A DNA stretch of 64,000 bases from the NCBI GenBank assembly GCA_933228675.1, contig OW121742.1, forward strand, positions 128,441,983 through 128,505,982, in the 5' to 3' direction. The notes under the pieces were generated by a model that was given only the letters and a program-made list of their open reading frames with translations, searched no databases and was not told the DNA's origin. The DNA is from Stomorhina lunata. Lineage: Eukaryota; Arthropoda; Insecta; Diptera; Rhiniidae. Within the stretch, counting starts at the first letter, position 1. Every line of letters begins with the position of its first letter. This document shows positions 13,090 to 26,149 of this stretch, one piece after another. A program made the position numbers and the translations under genes.

Positions 13090-14622
13090 AACAAACAGAG
13101 AAAAATAAGAAATTATTGAAAAATTTCCTATAACATATTTGAAAAATTCCAATAAAAACAAGAAAATTTTGAGAAATTCCTATAAAAAAGAAAATTTTGA
13201 AAAATTTCTTATAAAAATATGAAGTTTTTGAAAAATATACTGTAAAAATTAGAAATTTTTGAAAAATTTCCTATAAAAACTGTATATTTTTTAAAAATTT
13301 CCTATAAAAATTATAAATTTTTTAAACATTTTCTATAAAAATAAGAAATTTTAGAAAAAATTCCTCTAAAAAACGGAAATTTTAGAAAATTTTCTATAAA
13401 AAAAATAAATTTTTGAAAAATTTCCTCTAAAATAAGAACTTTTTGAAAAATGTCCCATAAAAATAAAAATTAAAAATGTTTGAAAAATTTCCTATCCAAA
13501 TAAATAATTTTTGAAAAATTTCCTATAAAAATAAGAAATTTTTGAAAAATTTTCTATAAAAATGAGAAATTTTTTAAAAATTTCCAATAAAAATGAGAAG
13601 TTTTTCAAAATTTTCCTATAAAAATAAAAAATTTTTTAAAAAATTTCCTATTAAAATAAGAAATATTTGAAAAAATTTGCTATAAAAAAGAAAATTTTTG
13701 AAAAATTTTCTATAAAAATTAGAAGTTTTTGAAAAATTTCCTTTAAAAATAGGAAATTTTTCAAAAATTTCGATAATGATAAAAAAATTTTGAAAAGTTC
13801 CCTATAAAAATAAGAAATTTTTGAATAATTTCCTATAAAAATAAGAAATTTTTGAAAAATTTTCTATAAAAATAAGAAATTTTTGAAAAATTTTCTATAA
13901 AAATAAGAAATTTTTGAAAATTTTTTTATTAAAATAAGAAATTTTTGAAAAATTTCCCATAAAAATATGATTTTTTTTTTAAATTTCCTATAACAATAAG
14001 AAAATTTTTGAAAATTTTGTTAAAATAATAAGAAATTTTTGAAAAATTTCTTAAAAAATAAGAAATTTTTGAAAAATTTCTTAAAAAAATAAGAAATTTT
14101 GAAAAATTTCTTTTAAAAATAATAATTTGTTTAAAAATTTCCTATAAAAATAAGAAATGTTTCAAAAAATTCCTATAAAAATGAGAAATTTTTGAAAATT
14201 TTTCCATAAAAATAAGAAATTTTTGAAAAATTTCCTATAGAAATAAGAAATTTTTAAAAAAATTCCTATAACAATAACAATAAGAAATTTTTGAAAATTT
14301 TGTTAAAATAAAAAGAAATTTTTGAAAATTTTCTTAAAAAAATAAGAAATTTTTGAAAAATTTCTTAAAAAAGTAAGAAATTTTTGAAAAATTTCTTAAA
14401 AAAATAAGAAATTTTGAAAAATTTCTTTTAAAAATAATAATTTGTTTAAAAATTTCCTATAAAAATAAGAAATGTTTCAAAAAATTCCTATAAAAATGAG
14501 AAATTTTTGAAAATTTTTCCATAAAAATAAGAAATTTTTGAAAAATTTCCTATAGAAATAAGAAATTTTTAAAAAAATTCCTATAACAATAAGAGTTTTT
14601 GAAACATTTCCTATACAAATAA
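13090..14622. repeat. AT minisatellite array, about 31-33 bp unit
   Basis: Degenerate tandem units built from ATAAGAAATTTTTGAAAAAT followed by TTCCTATAAAA. The array resumes at 15495-15740 after an insertion, so the two parts were once continuous. Units vary in homopolymer length, as expected from slippage. Confidence 0.9.
13980..14596. repeat. Higher-order duplication inside the array, 315-bp offset
   Basis: The block 14095-14282 recurs at 14410-14597 with the same order of variant units. TTTGAAAAATTTCTTTTAAA and TTTCCTATAGAAATAAG both recur exactly 315 bp apart. This is a recent block duplication rather than unit-by-unit slippage. Confidence 0.85.
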
Positions 14623-15481
14623 TCTTATCTTATATTCTTAAACGAGCAATAATTGTATATATATATATATATATACTCTTTAGCGAAGATGTTGCGGATA
14701 AGCCGGCGAAGGGTTTAAAGTTGATAAGACTAATTTCCGACAGATGGCGCCACTGAAAATTACTAAAAATTAATTAAATCGTAAACTGTACATTTGATCA
14801 TGCTATGATCTTTAGCAAAGTTGTAGCGCATAAGCCGACGAAGGCTTTTTAGTTGGTATGAATAATTTCCGACAGGTGGCGCTACAGAAACTTACTCAAA
14901 GTCAATTTAATCGTAATCTGTACATTTAATCATGCTACAATCTTTAGCAAAGTTGTTGCACATGAGCCGACGAAGGTTTCTTAGTTGGTATGAAGAAATT
15001 TCGACAGGTGGCGCTACTGAAATTTACTCAAAGTCAATTTAATCGTATGCTGTACATTTAATCATGCTATAATCTTCAGCAAAGTTGTTACGGATAAGCC
15101 GAAGAAGGTTTATGAATTGGAATAAGCAAAGTCCGACAGGTGGCGCCACAGAAAACTACTCAAAATGAATTAAATCGTAAACTGTGCATTTGATCAGACT
15201 ATAACCTTTAGCAAAGTTGTTGCGCATGAGTCGACAGAGGTTTCTGTTGATATGAATAATTTCCAAAATTATTCAAAATGAGTTAAACTGTAAACTATGC
15301 AAACTATGTGTTGGTCGGACAAAATAAATCAAATAATTCAAAATTAACTGAATATTTCTACAATGTCTTTCCTCTAAATTTATTTTAGCACTTTATAATA
15401 TAAAATATATAAAAACTTTAAAATTTTCCTCAAAATGCTTATCATAAAGCTCCGAGCAAGGCTCGGTCTACCAGGTACTAA
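14623..15481 (+). mobile_element. Helitron-like non-autonomous insertion
   Basis: Interrupts the AT minisatellite. The left edge reads A|TC followed by AAACGAGCAAT and a TA run. Near the right edge a GC-rich hairpin (CCGAGC 15452-15457, loop AAG, GCTCGG 15461-15466) is followed after 11 nt by CTAA (15478-15481). A 5' TC, a 3' hairpin 10-12 nt before CTRR and no obvious target duplication are Helitron hallmarks. The base after CTAA is A rather than the expected T, so the exact 3' edge is uncertain. No coding capacity. Confidence 0.6.
14678..15300 (+). repeat. 132-bp tandem repeat, four full units plus a partial
   Basis: The landmark CTTTAGC/CTTCAGC starts at 14678, 14810, 14942, 15074 and 15206: exactly 132 bp each time. 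Each full unit also carries CGACAGRTGGCGCYAC and AATCGTA..CTGT. Units differ by many substitutions but keep exact length. All six frames have stops in the units I checked. The last unit lacks the GACAGGTGGCGC block. Confidence 0.92.
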
Positions 15482-15745
15482 ATATTTAAAATAGCAATTT
15501 TTTTATTAATATCCTATAAATATTTCCTATAAAATAAGAAATGTTGAAAAAATACCTATAAAAATAACAAATTTTTTGAAAAATTTTCTATAAAAATAAG
15601 ATTTTTTTTAAATTTCCTATAAAATAAGAAATGTTTTAAAAATACCTATAAAAATAAGAAAATTTTTGAAAAATTTTTATATTAATGAAAAATTTTCGAA
15701 AAGATTTCCTTTCAAAATAAGAAAAATTTCCTATAAAAGTTTTTT
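15482..15745. repeat. AT minisatellite, right remainder
   Basis: TTCCTATAAAATAAGAAATG-type units continue the 13.1-14.6 kb array after the Helitron-like insertion. Confidence 0.75.
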
Positions 15746-18031
15746 TTTTGTTTTTTAATATCACCTTAGATTCTGTAGGGTATTGAAAAGTAACAAAAAT
15801 GAAACAAAAAGTAGCTAGTTTAAGGCTTAATGTTTTTAGTTAGTTCCAAATGTGTGGTGGCAAACTTTTATTTCAATTTTAAACTGCTCTTAATATTAAG
15901 GGAAATGGAATACAAAAAGTAAAAAACTAAAACGTAAAATGGTTTTAATAGAAAACCAAGTAAAACGACCTTAAAATACGCATCAACAATTCATGAGAGG
16001 GACTACATATGACGATTGACAGATTTTGTAAAAAGCAGTAAAAATGAACAGCAGTAAAATTATACAGAAATCAAAAACATTTCAGGTGAAATAAAATATC
16101 CAATCTCGAAGAAAAATTGCAATTCTGAGTAAAACTATTTTTATTAAAATGTTAAGGTTTTAAAAATTTTAATTAAAAAAATTCAATTCTTAAAATCTAA
16201 AACCACTTTTACTATCAGAATTTGAAAGAATAGTGCCGAAAAAATAAAAATATTCACAATACTTACAAAACCTACCCAATTCAGTTACTCAACAAAACTT
16301 TGTCAATGTGGTTTCCTAGATGGAAAAGTTTGCCGTTTTGTAGGTCTTTTTGTTTCGCTCAAATGAGTGTAAATGCAACAACGGCAGAACCACTGTTGCT
16401 TGTTGTATAATTTTTACTATTTCGAAATTTTGTATAGGTTTTTCTTTTTCACACAATTTTTTGTAGCATTTTGTTTGTTCGAGTGCTGCTAACAAATGCT
16501 GTTACACGAGCTCGCACTTGTACTTTGGAAAACTAAAACAAGGACAAGGGCATTTAGACTAAACATAAAAAAAATCCTAAACAAAAGCATAGCACTATGG
16601 AGCCAAAGAAACTGAAGAAAAAAAAATACTACCATAAAAATTCATCAACATTAAACAAAAGAGAAGAAATTGTAGCAATAACAGCAGCAAAACAACCATA
16701 TAGTACATAAAACGGCTACAACAACTATTTCAAAAGCATCAAATGCAATTTTGTACTTTGCCACAGCAAAATATTTACAGCCTAAATCGGTTAAGTTTTG
16801 TTGCGCTGCTACAATTGCAAAAAACAACTTTAAAAATGTAGAAAAACATACACACACATGGTCTTATATGTACATGAAACCATATACCAACACATGCCTA
16901 AAAGAAAAATCTATTACATTTCCAGCAGTTTAAAAAGAGAACATTGTATCCAAATTGAATATAAAAAGCATTGATTGAAACCAAACAGAATCCCTCTGTC
17001 TGAAACTGCTGGGCTTTGTCGATATGTGTGCTGATGCATTTTTCTCTACACTTTACATGTAAATTGTAGCAAAGAATTTTTCATTTGAAACCACCAACTC
17101 AAACCTCTAACAATGAAAACCTTTTCTGCAACATTCAACCCATACAAATACATACCTATGATGTATGTATGAATGTGTGTACCACAAGCCTCCAGCCGGC
17201 ATAAGTAGGAGAACGCAAAAACCTCATCAACAACATTTGGTTGCTAAAATGTAACAAGTTTATGAAAAGTACGAGTACTTTTGAAAAGTAAAAACTAAAA
17301 GAAATAATATTTAACATAATAATAACAACAACAACTACAACAAATTGCAAAGAAAAAGTATTATGTTCGAAAAAGTTTTTCCTCATTTGTTTCTTAGATT
17401 TTCTATGAATTTTTTTGTTGTTGTTGTTTTGTCACAATTTTACACGCACAACTTACGAACAACAACAGCAGCAGCAGCAGCACACATCTTGCAAATGTGA
17501 CATAATATATACAAATATTTAATTTGAAAATTTTATAGGTGTGAGTATAATTTAAGCTACATGCCTAGCAGTTCTAAAATTAGTGAGACTACTTAATATT
17601 TAGTGAAATTAAGGACTTTCGATAAATAATTGTCTGATTAGATTATACCGGGATCCTCTTGGTCAAGCAAATTTTGAATATTTATTGGTGGCCTCATCAA
17701 TTTTGGAAAGGACCTTCAATTTGGAACCGTAAGGATAAGTTTTGTTTTGTATATTACTTTTATGACACTATAATTTAAGAGAGCTCTTGTTCCTTCGTTC
17801 ACTAATGACAATTTTCAAAAGTTTGAATCTAAGTTTTACTTTTTTGTATAAAATTTACTTAAATATATGACAGAGCAGACATTTATATTTGTTGCTGGTG
17901 AGATTAGTCGAAAAAGAGAACTTACTACATTAAGCTAGAATTATATAATAAAAGTTTCTACACCAATGTAGGTAAATATTGTAAGTTAACAAACAGTTAA
18001 AAGCTTAAGTAAAAATTAAAAAAAAATTACA
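15746..18031. other. AT-rich non-coding stretch
   Basis: Holds a CAG/CAA run at 17455-17482. No gene supported; the opposite-strand frames near 16.7 and 17.2 kb are low-complexity. Confidence 0.5.
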
Positions 18032-18286
18032 TATATGTGAACTCCTCCGAGAAAGGGACCAAGTGTGTGAAAACAAAATCTTGAGAAAAATTTCAAATAA
18101 AATTTAATTTTTTCCTTATTTTTATCGATTTTCCTAGTTGGTTTTGTACGTTTTTATGTTTTTTTTTATCAGAAACACAAATAATTTTATCATATTCTAC
18201 ACCTTTTTAGGTACCAGAATCCACTCTTAAGTCCAAACCTGTTTTTTGACACACTAGGTCCCTTTTCTCGGAGAAGGTCTCATATA
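18032..18286. mobile_element. Inverted-repeat element M1 (MITE-like)
   Basis: Left arm 18032-18077 (TATATGTGAACTCCTCCGAG.. AAAGGGACCAAGTGTGTGA) is the reverse complement, with a few mismatches, of 18242-18286 (TTGACACACTAGGTCCC.. TTTCTCGGAGAAGGT..CATATA). About 255 bp overall, no coding capacity. The target duplication is not clear. Confidence 0.65.
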
Positions 18287-18299
18287 GGAAATTTATTTA

Positions 18300-18690
18300 T
18301 TATATTTTATAGGAAATTAAAAAAAAATCATATTTCAGGAAAATTCGGAAAAATTTTAAATTTTACTTTTATTTTTTTTAATACGATATTTTTAAAAATT
18401 TCATATTTTTAGGAGTTTTTTTAATAAATATTTTAATCAACATTGTTATAGTAAACTTTTTAAAAATTTTGATAGAAAATTTTTCTAAAATTTTAAAGAA
18501 AATTTTTCTAAAATTTTAAAGAAATTTTTTCTAAAATTTTATAGAAATTTTTTCTAAAATTTTATAGAAATTTTTTGTAAAATTTTATAGAAATTTTTTC
18601 TAAAATTTTATAGAAATTTTTTCTAAAATTTTATAGAAATTTTTTCTAAAATTTTTTAAAATTTTATAGAAAATTTTTTTAAAATTTTAT
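18300..18690. repeat. AT minisatellite, 23-bp unit
   Basis: Near-perfect 23-bp units (AAATTTTTTCTAAAATTTTA plus TAG) repeat from about 18500 to 18655, with degenerate flanks. Confidence 0.85.
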
Positions 18691-19396
18691 AGAAATTTTT
18701 TCTAAAATTTTTCTAAAATTTTGTATAAAATTTATCTAAAATTTTATATTTTTGTTAGGAATTTTCCGAATATTTTATATTTTCATGGAAAATTTTATGT
18801 TTTCATGGAAAAATTTTAAAAATGTTTTTATTTTTATTGCAAATTTTTTTTTTATTTATATTGCAAAATTTTTAAAAATTTTAAGATTTTTAAAAATTTT
18901 AAGATTTTATATAATTTTTTTTGTTTTTAAATGCATGTTTTTTTTTTATAGAATTATAAGATTTTTTCTTAATTCAAACCATTTTTTTTTTCAATTTTAT
19001 ATTTTTTGTCGGTTGATCTTGATTGTTTTAAAATTTTTTTTTAAATTTTATAGAAATTTTTTCTAAAATTTTTCTAAAATTTTGTATAAAATTTATCTAA
19101 AATTTTATATTTTTGTTAGGAATTTTCCGAATATTTTATATTTTCATGGAAAATTTTATGTTTTCATGGAAAAATTTTAGAAATGTTTTTATTTTTATTG
19201 CAAATATTTTTTTTTTATTTTTATTGCAAAATTTTTAAAAATTTTAAGATTTTTAAAAATTTTAAGATTTTATATAATTTTTTTTGTTTTTAAATGCATG
19301 TTTTTTTATAGAATTATAAGATTTTTTCTTAATTCAAACCATTTTTTTTTTCAATTTTATATTTTTTGTCGGTTGATCTTGATTGTTTTAAAAATC
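18690..19396. repeat. Direct tandem duplication, about 360 bp
   Basis: The block from TCTAAAATTTTTCTAAAATT (18701) through TTTTTTGTCGGTTGATCTTG (to about 19030) recurs from 19062 to about 19390, offset 360-361 bp. It is nearly identical apart from homopolymer changes. A 104-codon frame lies across it but is low-complexity (Phe, Ile, Leu, Lys) and is not a credible gene. Confidence 0.88.
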
Positions 19397-21744
19397 TCAC
19401 CCATACATACATATATACATTGAACATATCGCACTTGATCAACCAGAGGGTATTAACTCAAAATTTTTAAATTTTCGGTAGAATCAAAAAACTATTTTAT
19501 TTTACTACTACTTTCATATAAGGAAGGGGGGTAAAACTGTAGTTTTTTTGGTGAAATTATTACAGATTTTTACAGTGGGTAGATAAGAATACTACACATC
19601 AATTTCTTAAAAAAAAAAAATGCGGTATGTGTCTAACAATTAAAATAATCATACCTGGATGCAATTATTTACCGCAAATTCTTCTTTGGTTTTTGGTTTT
19701 AGAATTTTCTAAAATTGCAATATGTTTCCTTCTTTATTTGTGTGTGTTCAAAAATGTTTTATTTGTTGTTTAGAATCAAGCAGATAAGAATGTCCATATT
19801 ATGTCATTTTATCTTGTAGCAGCAAAATTTTAATTACTCATACGTTTTTACAATACTCAAACATATGTATATATTTATGTATCTACTTATTATGTATGAA
19901 CAACATTTGCTCCCAAACCAAGAAGTAGATGAATGTGCAACTGACAGTATGAGGACGAAAGTGTATTTGTGCAGTTGCTTACATTTATGTTATAGTAATT
20001 TTTCATCGCTTGATTTGTGGTCTCATTAAAAACGTGACAAAATGTATGGTTTAAATAAGTATTTCAACCTGTTCCATTTCAACAATTGCATAACTGTTAA
20101 GTTGGAATGAATGAACTTATATATAAAAATTCCCTCTCAACTCTTTTGGAAATATTTAGTTGTTGTGTTTGTTGCTGGCATACACATGCTTAAATTGCAA
20201 TCTGTGTATTTTGTGAGTAAGTGTAGGTTAACATTGATGTATAAAAGTGTATGCAGAGCTAAAGAAAATGTCATTTTTTATTATATTACTTTACGTTTTA
20301 TAACGCTGTAAAGTTTAAACTTTGTTGATGAATTGTGGTTGGCAAAAGGATTTATATGAACAATTCGCCATAACATTTACAGCCACGATTGTATGTAGCC
20401 TCTTGTACTCCTGCCATCACCATTTTTCCACTGCAGCAACAGCATGTAGAAAAAGAAAGAAAAGTAGTGAATTGAAAAAAAGGAGAATCAGGTATAACAT
20501 CAACAACATTTTCACCTGTATTGCCATTACCATTACTCTTCTATAGCATGCAATTTACAACTTTAAACTCTTATAATGCAGTTGATATATGTGATTGTTT
20601 TATGCACATACTCTCGAACTTATATAAATACATACATACATGCATACTAATGTATTTATGTATGAATATATTTGTACATAAATATATTTGTGATTGAAAA
20701 ACTTTTAACATCGTTATAGTTTATAGCATTGTAGCACTATATTTCTGTATGTTTGTGGATAAAGTAAAAAAAAAACAGTTAAATGTGCGTGTTACCCGGC
20801 AAAGGGAAAATTTATAGAGTTACAAAAACACTTCTATAAAAAAAAACAAAGGAAACTTTAATCTGGAAAAAGAGATTTTAGAATTACAAATGTTGTTTTG
20901 TTATGTTTTAGCTCTGGTTTTGTATAGTTGTTTTTCTTAAATCTTAGGTAAGATGGATTTGTAACAGGTGTTTAAAGACAGTTTAAAAAAACAATAAAAT
21001 TTTAATTTAATTAACAATTAAAAAAAAAATACTGAAGATTATAGAATGATATTTAATGTTATGATATTTAATTTAATGGAAATATTTATTAACCGAATTT
21101 GTAATTTATTTAAAATTAAATACTGTCAATATTCAAATATTTTAAGTATTCCTTTCTTACGACTTTGTCACCCCCTTCAAATAATTGCAAAAGAAATTTT
21201 CAATTACACGCCCGATCGATTATACAATACGAACGAATTTCAGTTCTATATAAATTTGTCAACATATTTTACTATGTAATTCACACTCAAAAGACGAATT
21301 TTCTATTTGTATAATAATGTAACTTTATTTTGTAATTGAGCGTATGATTATTATTAATTAATATTTAATTGAATATCACTCATACGTACGAGTATGAAGG
21401 CACGTACGTGCATGACAAGCTCTTGTTACAAATATTTAATTCACATATTAACAAACTTGTGAAAATGAATTTAATGTTTTCAAAGTAAATAGTTAGAAAT
21501 ATGGTTAACAAAAGAATTAATGAATTGTATTGAAGTGTTTTCACTTACATAGATACATACATATTTGAAATAGGACTACAATTTAAACTAATAGATTTAT
21601 AATTAATGTATACAAAAAAAGTTAAAAAAAACAGTACCTTATTATATTGTACTAAACTAACGGACATTTATTTTAAAGTACCTAACAAAGTCCAAAACAA
21701 AGTTAAGTACACAAAGGTACAATAAAAAGGAACGGTACCTTACA
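19397..21744. other. AT-rich non-coding stretch
   Basis: No gene or RNA supported. Contains CATA/TATG simple sequence near 20630-20680. Confidence 0.5.
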
Positions 21745-23250
21745 ATCAGGAGTATGCAGCCCAAACTACCAGCAGACGATGCATTTTTTTAATTTTCGTA
21801 AATACCAAGATCATAAAAAAAAAAAATGAGTATTAAACTCATTCAGTTGGAATTTGGGTGTTAACAGAGTTCGGCAAGAAACAAATCAAATTCTAATTTA
21901 TGACAACAAAATACATGGATCGAGAGAACAAAGGTATATAATCTCGAACATTGTTGCCACGACACTATTATTTTTGTAAACATTGGAAATATTTTTGTAA
22001 ACATTGGGAATATTTTAGATTTTTTAGATTTTTCGATCCAAAAATTTTTCTATAGAAAATTTTCGTACAAAAATTTTCTACAGGAACATTTTTGATAAAA
22101 AAAATTTTCTATGTGAAAAATTTTGATAAAAAAATTTTTTGTAGAAAAATTTTCGATAAAAAATTTTCTATAGAAAAATTTTTGTAAGAAAATTTTCTAT
22201 AGAAAAATTTTTGATAAAAAAATTTTCTATAGAAAAATTTTTGTAAGAAAATTTTCTATAGAAAAATTTTTGATAAAAAAATTTTCTATAGAAAACATTT
22301 TGATAAATAAAATATAGAAAAATTTTTGATAAAAAAATTTTCTATTGATAAAAATTTTTATAGAAAAATTTTTGATAAAAAAAAAATATAGAAAAATTTT
22401 TGATAAACAAATTTTCTATCGAAAAATTTTTAATAAAAACAATTTTCTATAGAAAAATTTTTGATAAAAACAATTTTCTATAGAAATAGAAAAATTTCTT
22501 ACAAAAATTTTTCTTTAGAAAATTTTTTTATCAAAAAATTTTTAAATTTTTCAGAGAATTTTTGAGAAAAAAATTTTCTGTAGCAAAAATTTTGATAAAA
22601 ATTTTTTTATAGAAAAATTGTTGATAAAAAAATTTTGTATAGAAAATTTTTTGATTTTTTTTATAAAAAAATTTTCTATAGAAACATTTTTGATAAAAAA
22701 AATTTCTATAAAGAAATTTTGGTAAAAAAATTTTCCATAGAAAAATTTTTGATAAAAAAATTTTCTATAGAAAAATTTTTGATTAAAATATTTAAAAAAG
22801 ATGAAGTAGAATACTTTTTCTTTTTAAAGCGTTAGAACCACACATTGAAAAAATACCTATTTAAGTTAAAAGTGTAAAAATGGCAACTCTGCCGACTATT
22901 ATTTTGTTCTGTCTCTTTGCGCCGACCCATGCTTATAAAAACGTACTTTTCTCTAGAATTTTTAAGTCTTTTTTAGTTAACTTTATAGTGGCTGCGTTCG
23001 TAATATTTTAGCGTTTTTGATAAAAAAATTTTCTATAGAAAAATTTTTGATAAAAATATTTTCTATAGAAAAATGTTTGATTAAAATATTTAAAAAAATA
23101 AAGTAAAATAATTTTTCTTTTTAAAATGTTAGAACCACACATTGAAAAAAATACCTTATTTAGTTAAAAGTGTAAAAAATGGCAACTCTACCGACTATTT
23201 TTTGTTCTGTTCTCTTTGCGCCGACCCATGCTTATAAAAACGTACCTTTC
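21745..23250 (-). mobile_element. E-family element, copy E3, with duplicated end
   Basis: Reverse orientation. The right block (21745-22020) shows GCAGCCCAAACTACCAGCAG, TTTTCGTAAATACC and AATCTCGAACATTGTTGCCA. The core at 22020-22790 is built of TTTTCTATAGAAAAATTTTT and GATAAAAAA units. The left block (22790-22945) has AAGTGTAAAAATGGCAACTC, TGCCGAC and TTTGCGCCGACCCATGC. That block and some core recur at 23010-23250, about 295 bp on, so the end was tandemly duplicated. Confidence 0.8.
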
Positions 23251-26149
23251 TGTAGAATTTTAGAGTCTTTATATTGTTGTTATTTATTAAAGTATTGTTG
23301 CTATGCATTCATCAATAACTTGTATATTATCATAAAAAAACCCTACAGTTCCAAGTTGAACAACCATTTTCAATACTGACCAAATGAGCAGGAATTTGAA
23401 CATGTACTTTTTGGTAAATAAATTGCTTGGGGATATGGCTGAGGTAAAAGCGAACATCAACCTACTCGAGTTAGATCAAAATCTACAGGCATTTCACCAA
23501 CATCCATCAATTTGAAACTGCCAATAAATTTTTAAAATGTACATGCATAGTATGGCAATTGTGTTTGTTTTGGTGAAACAATTTTTTAATGATATACACA
23601 CAAATTTAATCAAGCATTGCCAGTTAAGGTGTTTTCATCCTAAACGATAGCAATATTTCTATTCAATTTCATTTTTGCCAATACCGTTTTTCTCTGTGTT
23701 GTCAGTTCAAAAGAGTTCGTTAAAGTATTCAACAAACGATGTTCATTATGAACCTAAATACACAGGCTTTATCATAATGAACTTTCACGAAGTACTCTAA
23801 AATTTTAAGGTACATAAATTGTTACATATGTGACTATGTACCGAACTTGCCTAAGTACAGTACGGTACCTTAAAATACAGTACTTTTGAGTATTTTTTTG
23901 AACCTTGCAAGTAAATGACTTATTTAAATAATGAAATAAAAGAACTTTTTCAAATTGTTTTTATTTAAATTGACAACTTTAAAAAAACCCCTCAATTCAA
24001 CCATTAATTTCTATTAAATTTTAAAGCTTTCGCCTTAAATTTAATTAAGCATGCTTAGTTTTGCTCTTCTTCGAATATTTTATTTTAGGGTTTTTGGGTT
24101 ATAAAATCATCATTTTTCTCTTTTGGTAACAAATGAAACTTTCATTGTCTTGGCTATACCTTTGAGACATATTTTTACTGCAGCTGCAGCTCGTGTACCT
24201 AGTCTTTCTCTTCCTTTTGCTTCTTCTATTGTTAAGGAAAGTTAAACCTAAAAAAATTTGACAAGCAAGCATCATTATTCTTATTTTTACCTCTACGCTG
24301 AGACTTTTCCTCCCTTCTCTATATATTTTTCGTAAGTCTAAAGTTTTTAATTACATTACACAAGTGCGGCAAAAAATACAAAAAATTAAATAATAAAAAT
24401 CAGCAAAAACTACAGGAGGAATTGTTTTATGTGAAGAAAAAATTATAAAAAAAAGTTCCATTTAAACGTTACAGTTAGCAAGTAGTTAAGCAGGACGATC
24501 TAACTTTATATATCTGTGTATAGCCTGAAAATATTAGGAGTAAGTGTGTTTGTTAATTTTACTAACTGTGTAGAATCTATATGTATTGCTGCTTTTCTGT
24601 GAGAATTAATATAACTGCATATTGGAGCTGTCAAACTGAAAAGCAGTGGACAAAGTTTTTTTTGCCATTTGCTGTGTCATGCTTTGCTTTCTTTTTTTGT
24701 CATTTTAGGCAACAAGTAATTGACACAAATCGATGAGATATATGTCAAGGTAAAAACTTTTATAACAAGTTTTGTTCTTTCCATCCATCTCGTTGTCTTT
24801 TACCTACAAAAAAAAAAAAACTACTACTTCTCTGCCTTTTACTAACTATTGTGTTGCTTTTTTTTTTGTATAAACGTCTCCTTCATGCCTTGTCCTTATT
24901 TCAAGCTGTATATTGTCTTTAATTAAATATTTAAAATACATTTAAAAAACAGCAAAGACAGAAGAGAGCAAACACACTAACATTTACGATTACTGACAGA
25001 CAGTTGATCCTTTAGAGATTCAATAGCAGGAACAGGAGTAACAGCAGGGGAAATTTGTGAGTTGAAAACAAGGAAAAACAACATGGGTTGTAGATTTTCA
25101 TATTGAAGTATTTTCACTTGGGAAAAAATAGTTTAAAGTATCGTATGCACAATATAATTAAATTAAAAAGAAATAAGAAGAAAAACTAAGTGACAAGATT
25201 AAGAAAATTACAGAACGATATAAGAAAAAAAAAAAATACCAGAAGAAAAAAATTATAATAAAACAAAAGATATTAAAATATGCAATTTCTTTAACGTTTG
25301 ACAGTAACATGAGTGAAAGAAATGAATTAAAAATGAATTTTATATTAAAATTGAAATAAAAAGCAAAAATAAAAATGAATTGATGTAAATTTTCTTATAT
25401 TTATAATGTCAATTTATTTCGTATTTTTTGCTTTGTATTCCAGTTTCAATTATTTCAATTTGAAAGTTGTTACCTTTTCAAATGCTTTAAAATACCTGAC
25501 AAAGCGTAAATTTAATTAAAATTCGAAAGTTTCTTGATAATACCCAAATATCATTTAAGAAATTAAAATTGTTTAGGTTTTAGTTTTTTAATTGGAGTTG
25601 ATGTTATTAATCCTTAATTCTTAAACAGTTAATTACTTATGTTTTAATATTTGTTTATAGCTCTTATTGTTGTTGCTTTTTCTAATAAATGTTACTCTTA
25701 CAATTGTACATTTATTGAAAAATGGTGTAATTTTCTTTAATGGTCTCTCCTTCGTTTCCTTGTTTTTGTTGGTACATAAATGTTTTACTTACTTTAAGAC
25801 ACAATGTATTTTCTGTGTATTTTCCTTATGTAAATACATACATACAAGACCAGACCTAATTATTTAATAACATACATATATCCAAAGTGAACACATGAAT
25901 AAACAATTTGCTTTGAATATATCTTTTTAATGTCATCTTCAGGTCATAGATACCGGTGGGAAATAAAGCCAACTATTTAGTTCTACAAATTTATTTAAAA
26001 CTTTAAATCAAATAGTGGCATTAAATAGACCATGTGCAATTTTTAGAACCTACCAATCTCAATCGGTAATTTCCTAAAAGAATTTAGATTTTAGTATTGG
26101 GTAGTGTAGATTCATAAATCCCTTTATTTTAGTGAATTATTATCAGAGA
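23251..26149. other. AT-rich non-coding stretch
   Basis: No gene supported. A chance exon-like segment at 24709-24749 is closed in all three frames. Confidence 0.5.

Noticed and set aside
18752..19066. 104-codon plus-strand frame
   Set aside because: Low-complexity sequence across the 360-bp duplication; homopolymer changes break the frame in the second copy.
24709..24749. Exon-like segment with good splice-like edges
   Set aside because: All three frames contain stops within 41 nt; shows how easily AT-rich sequence imitates splice sites.
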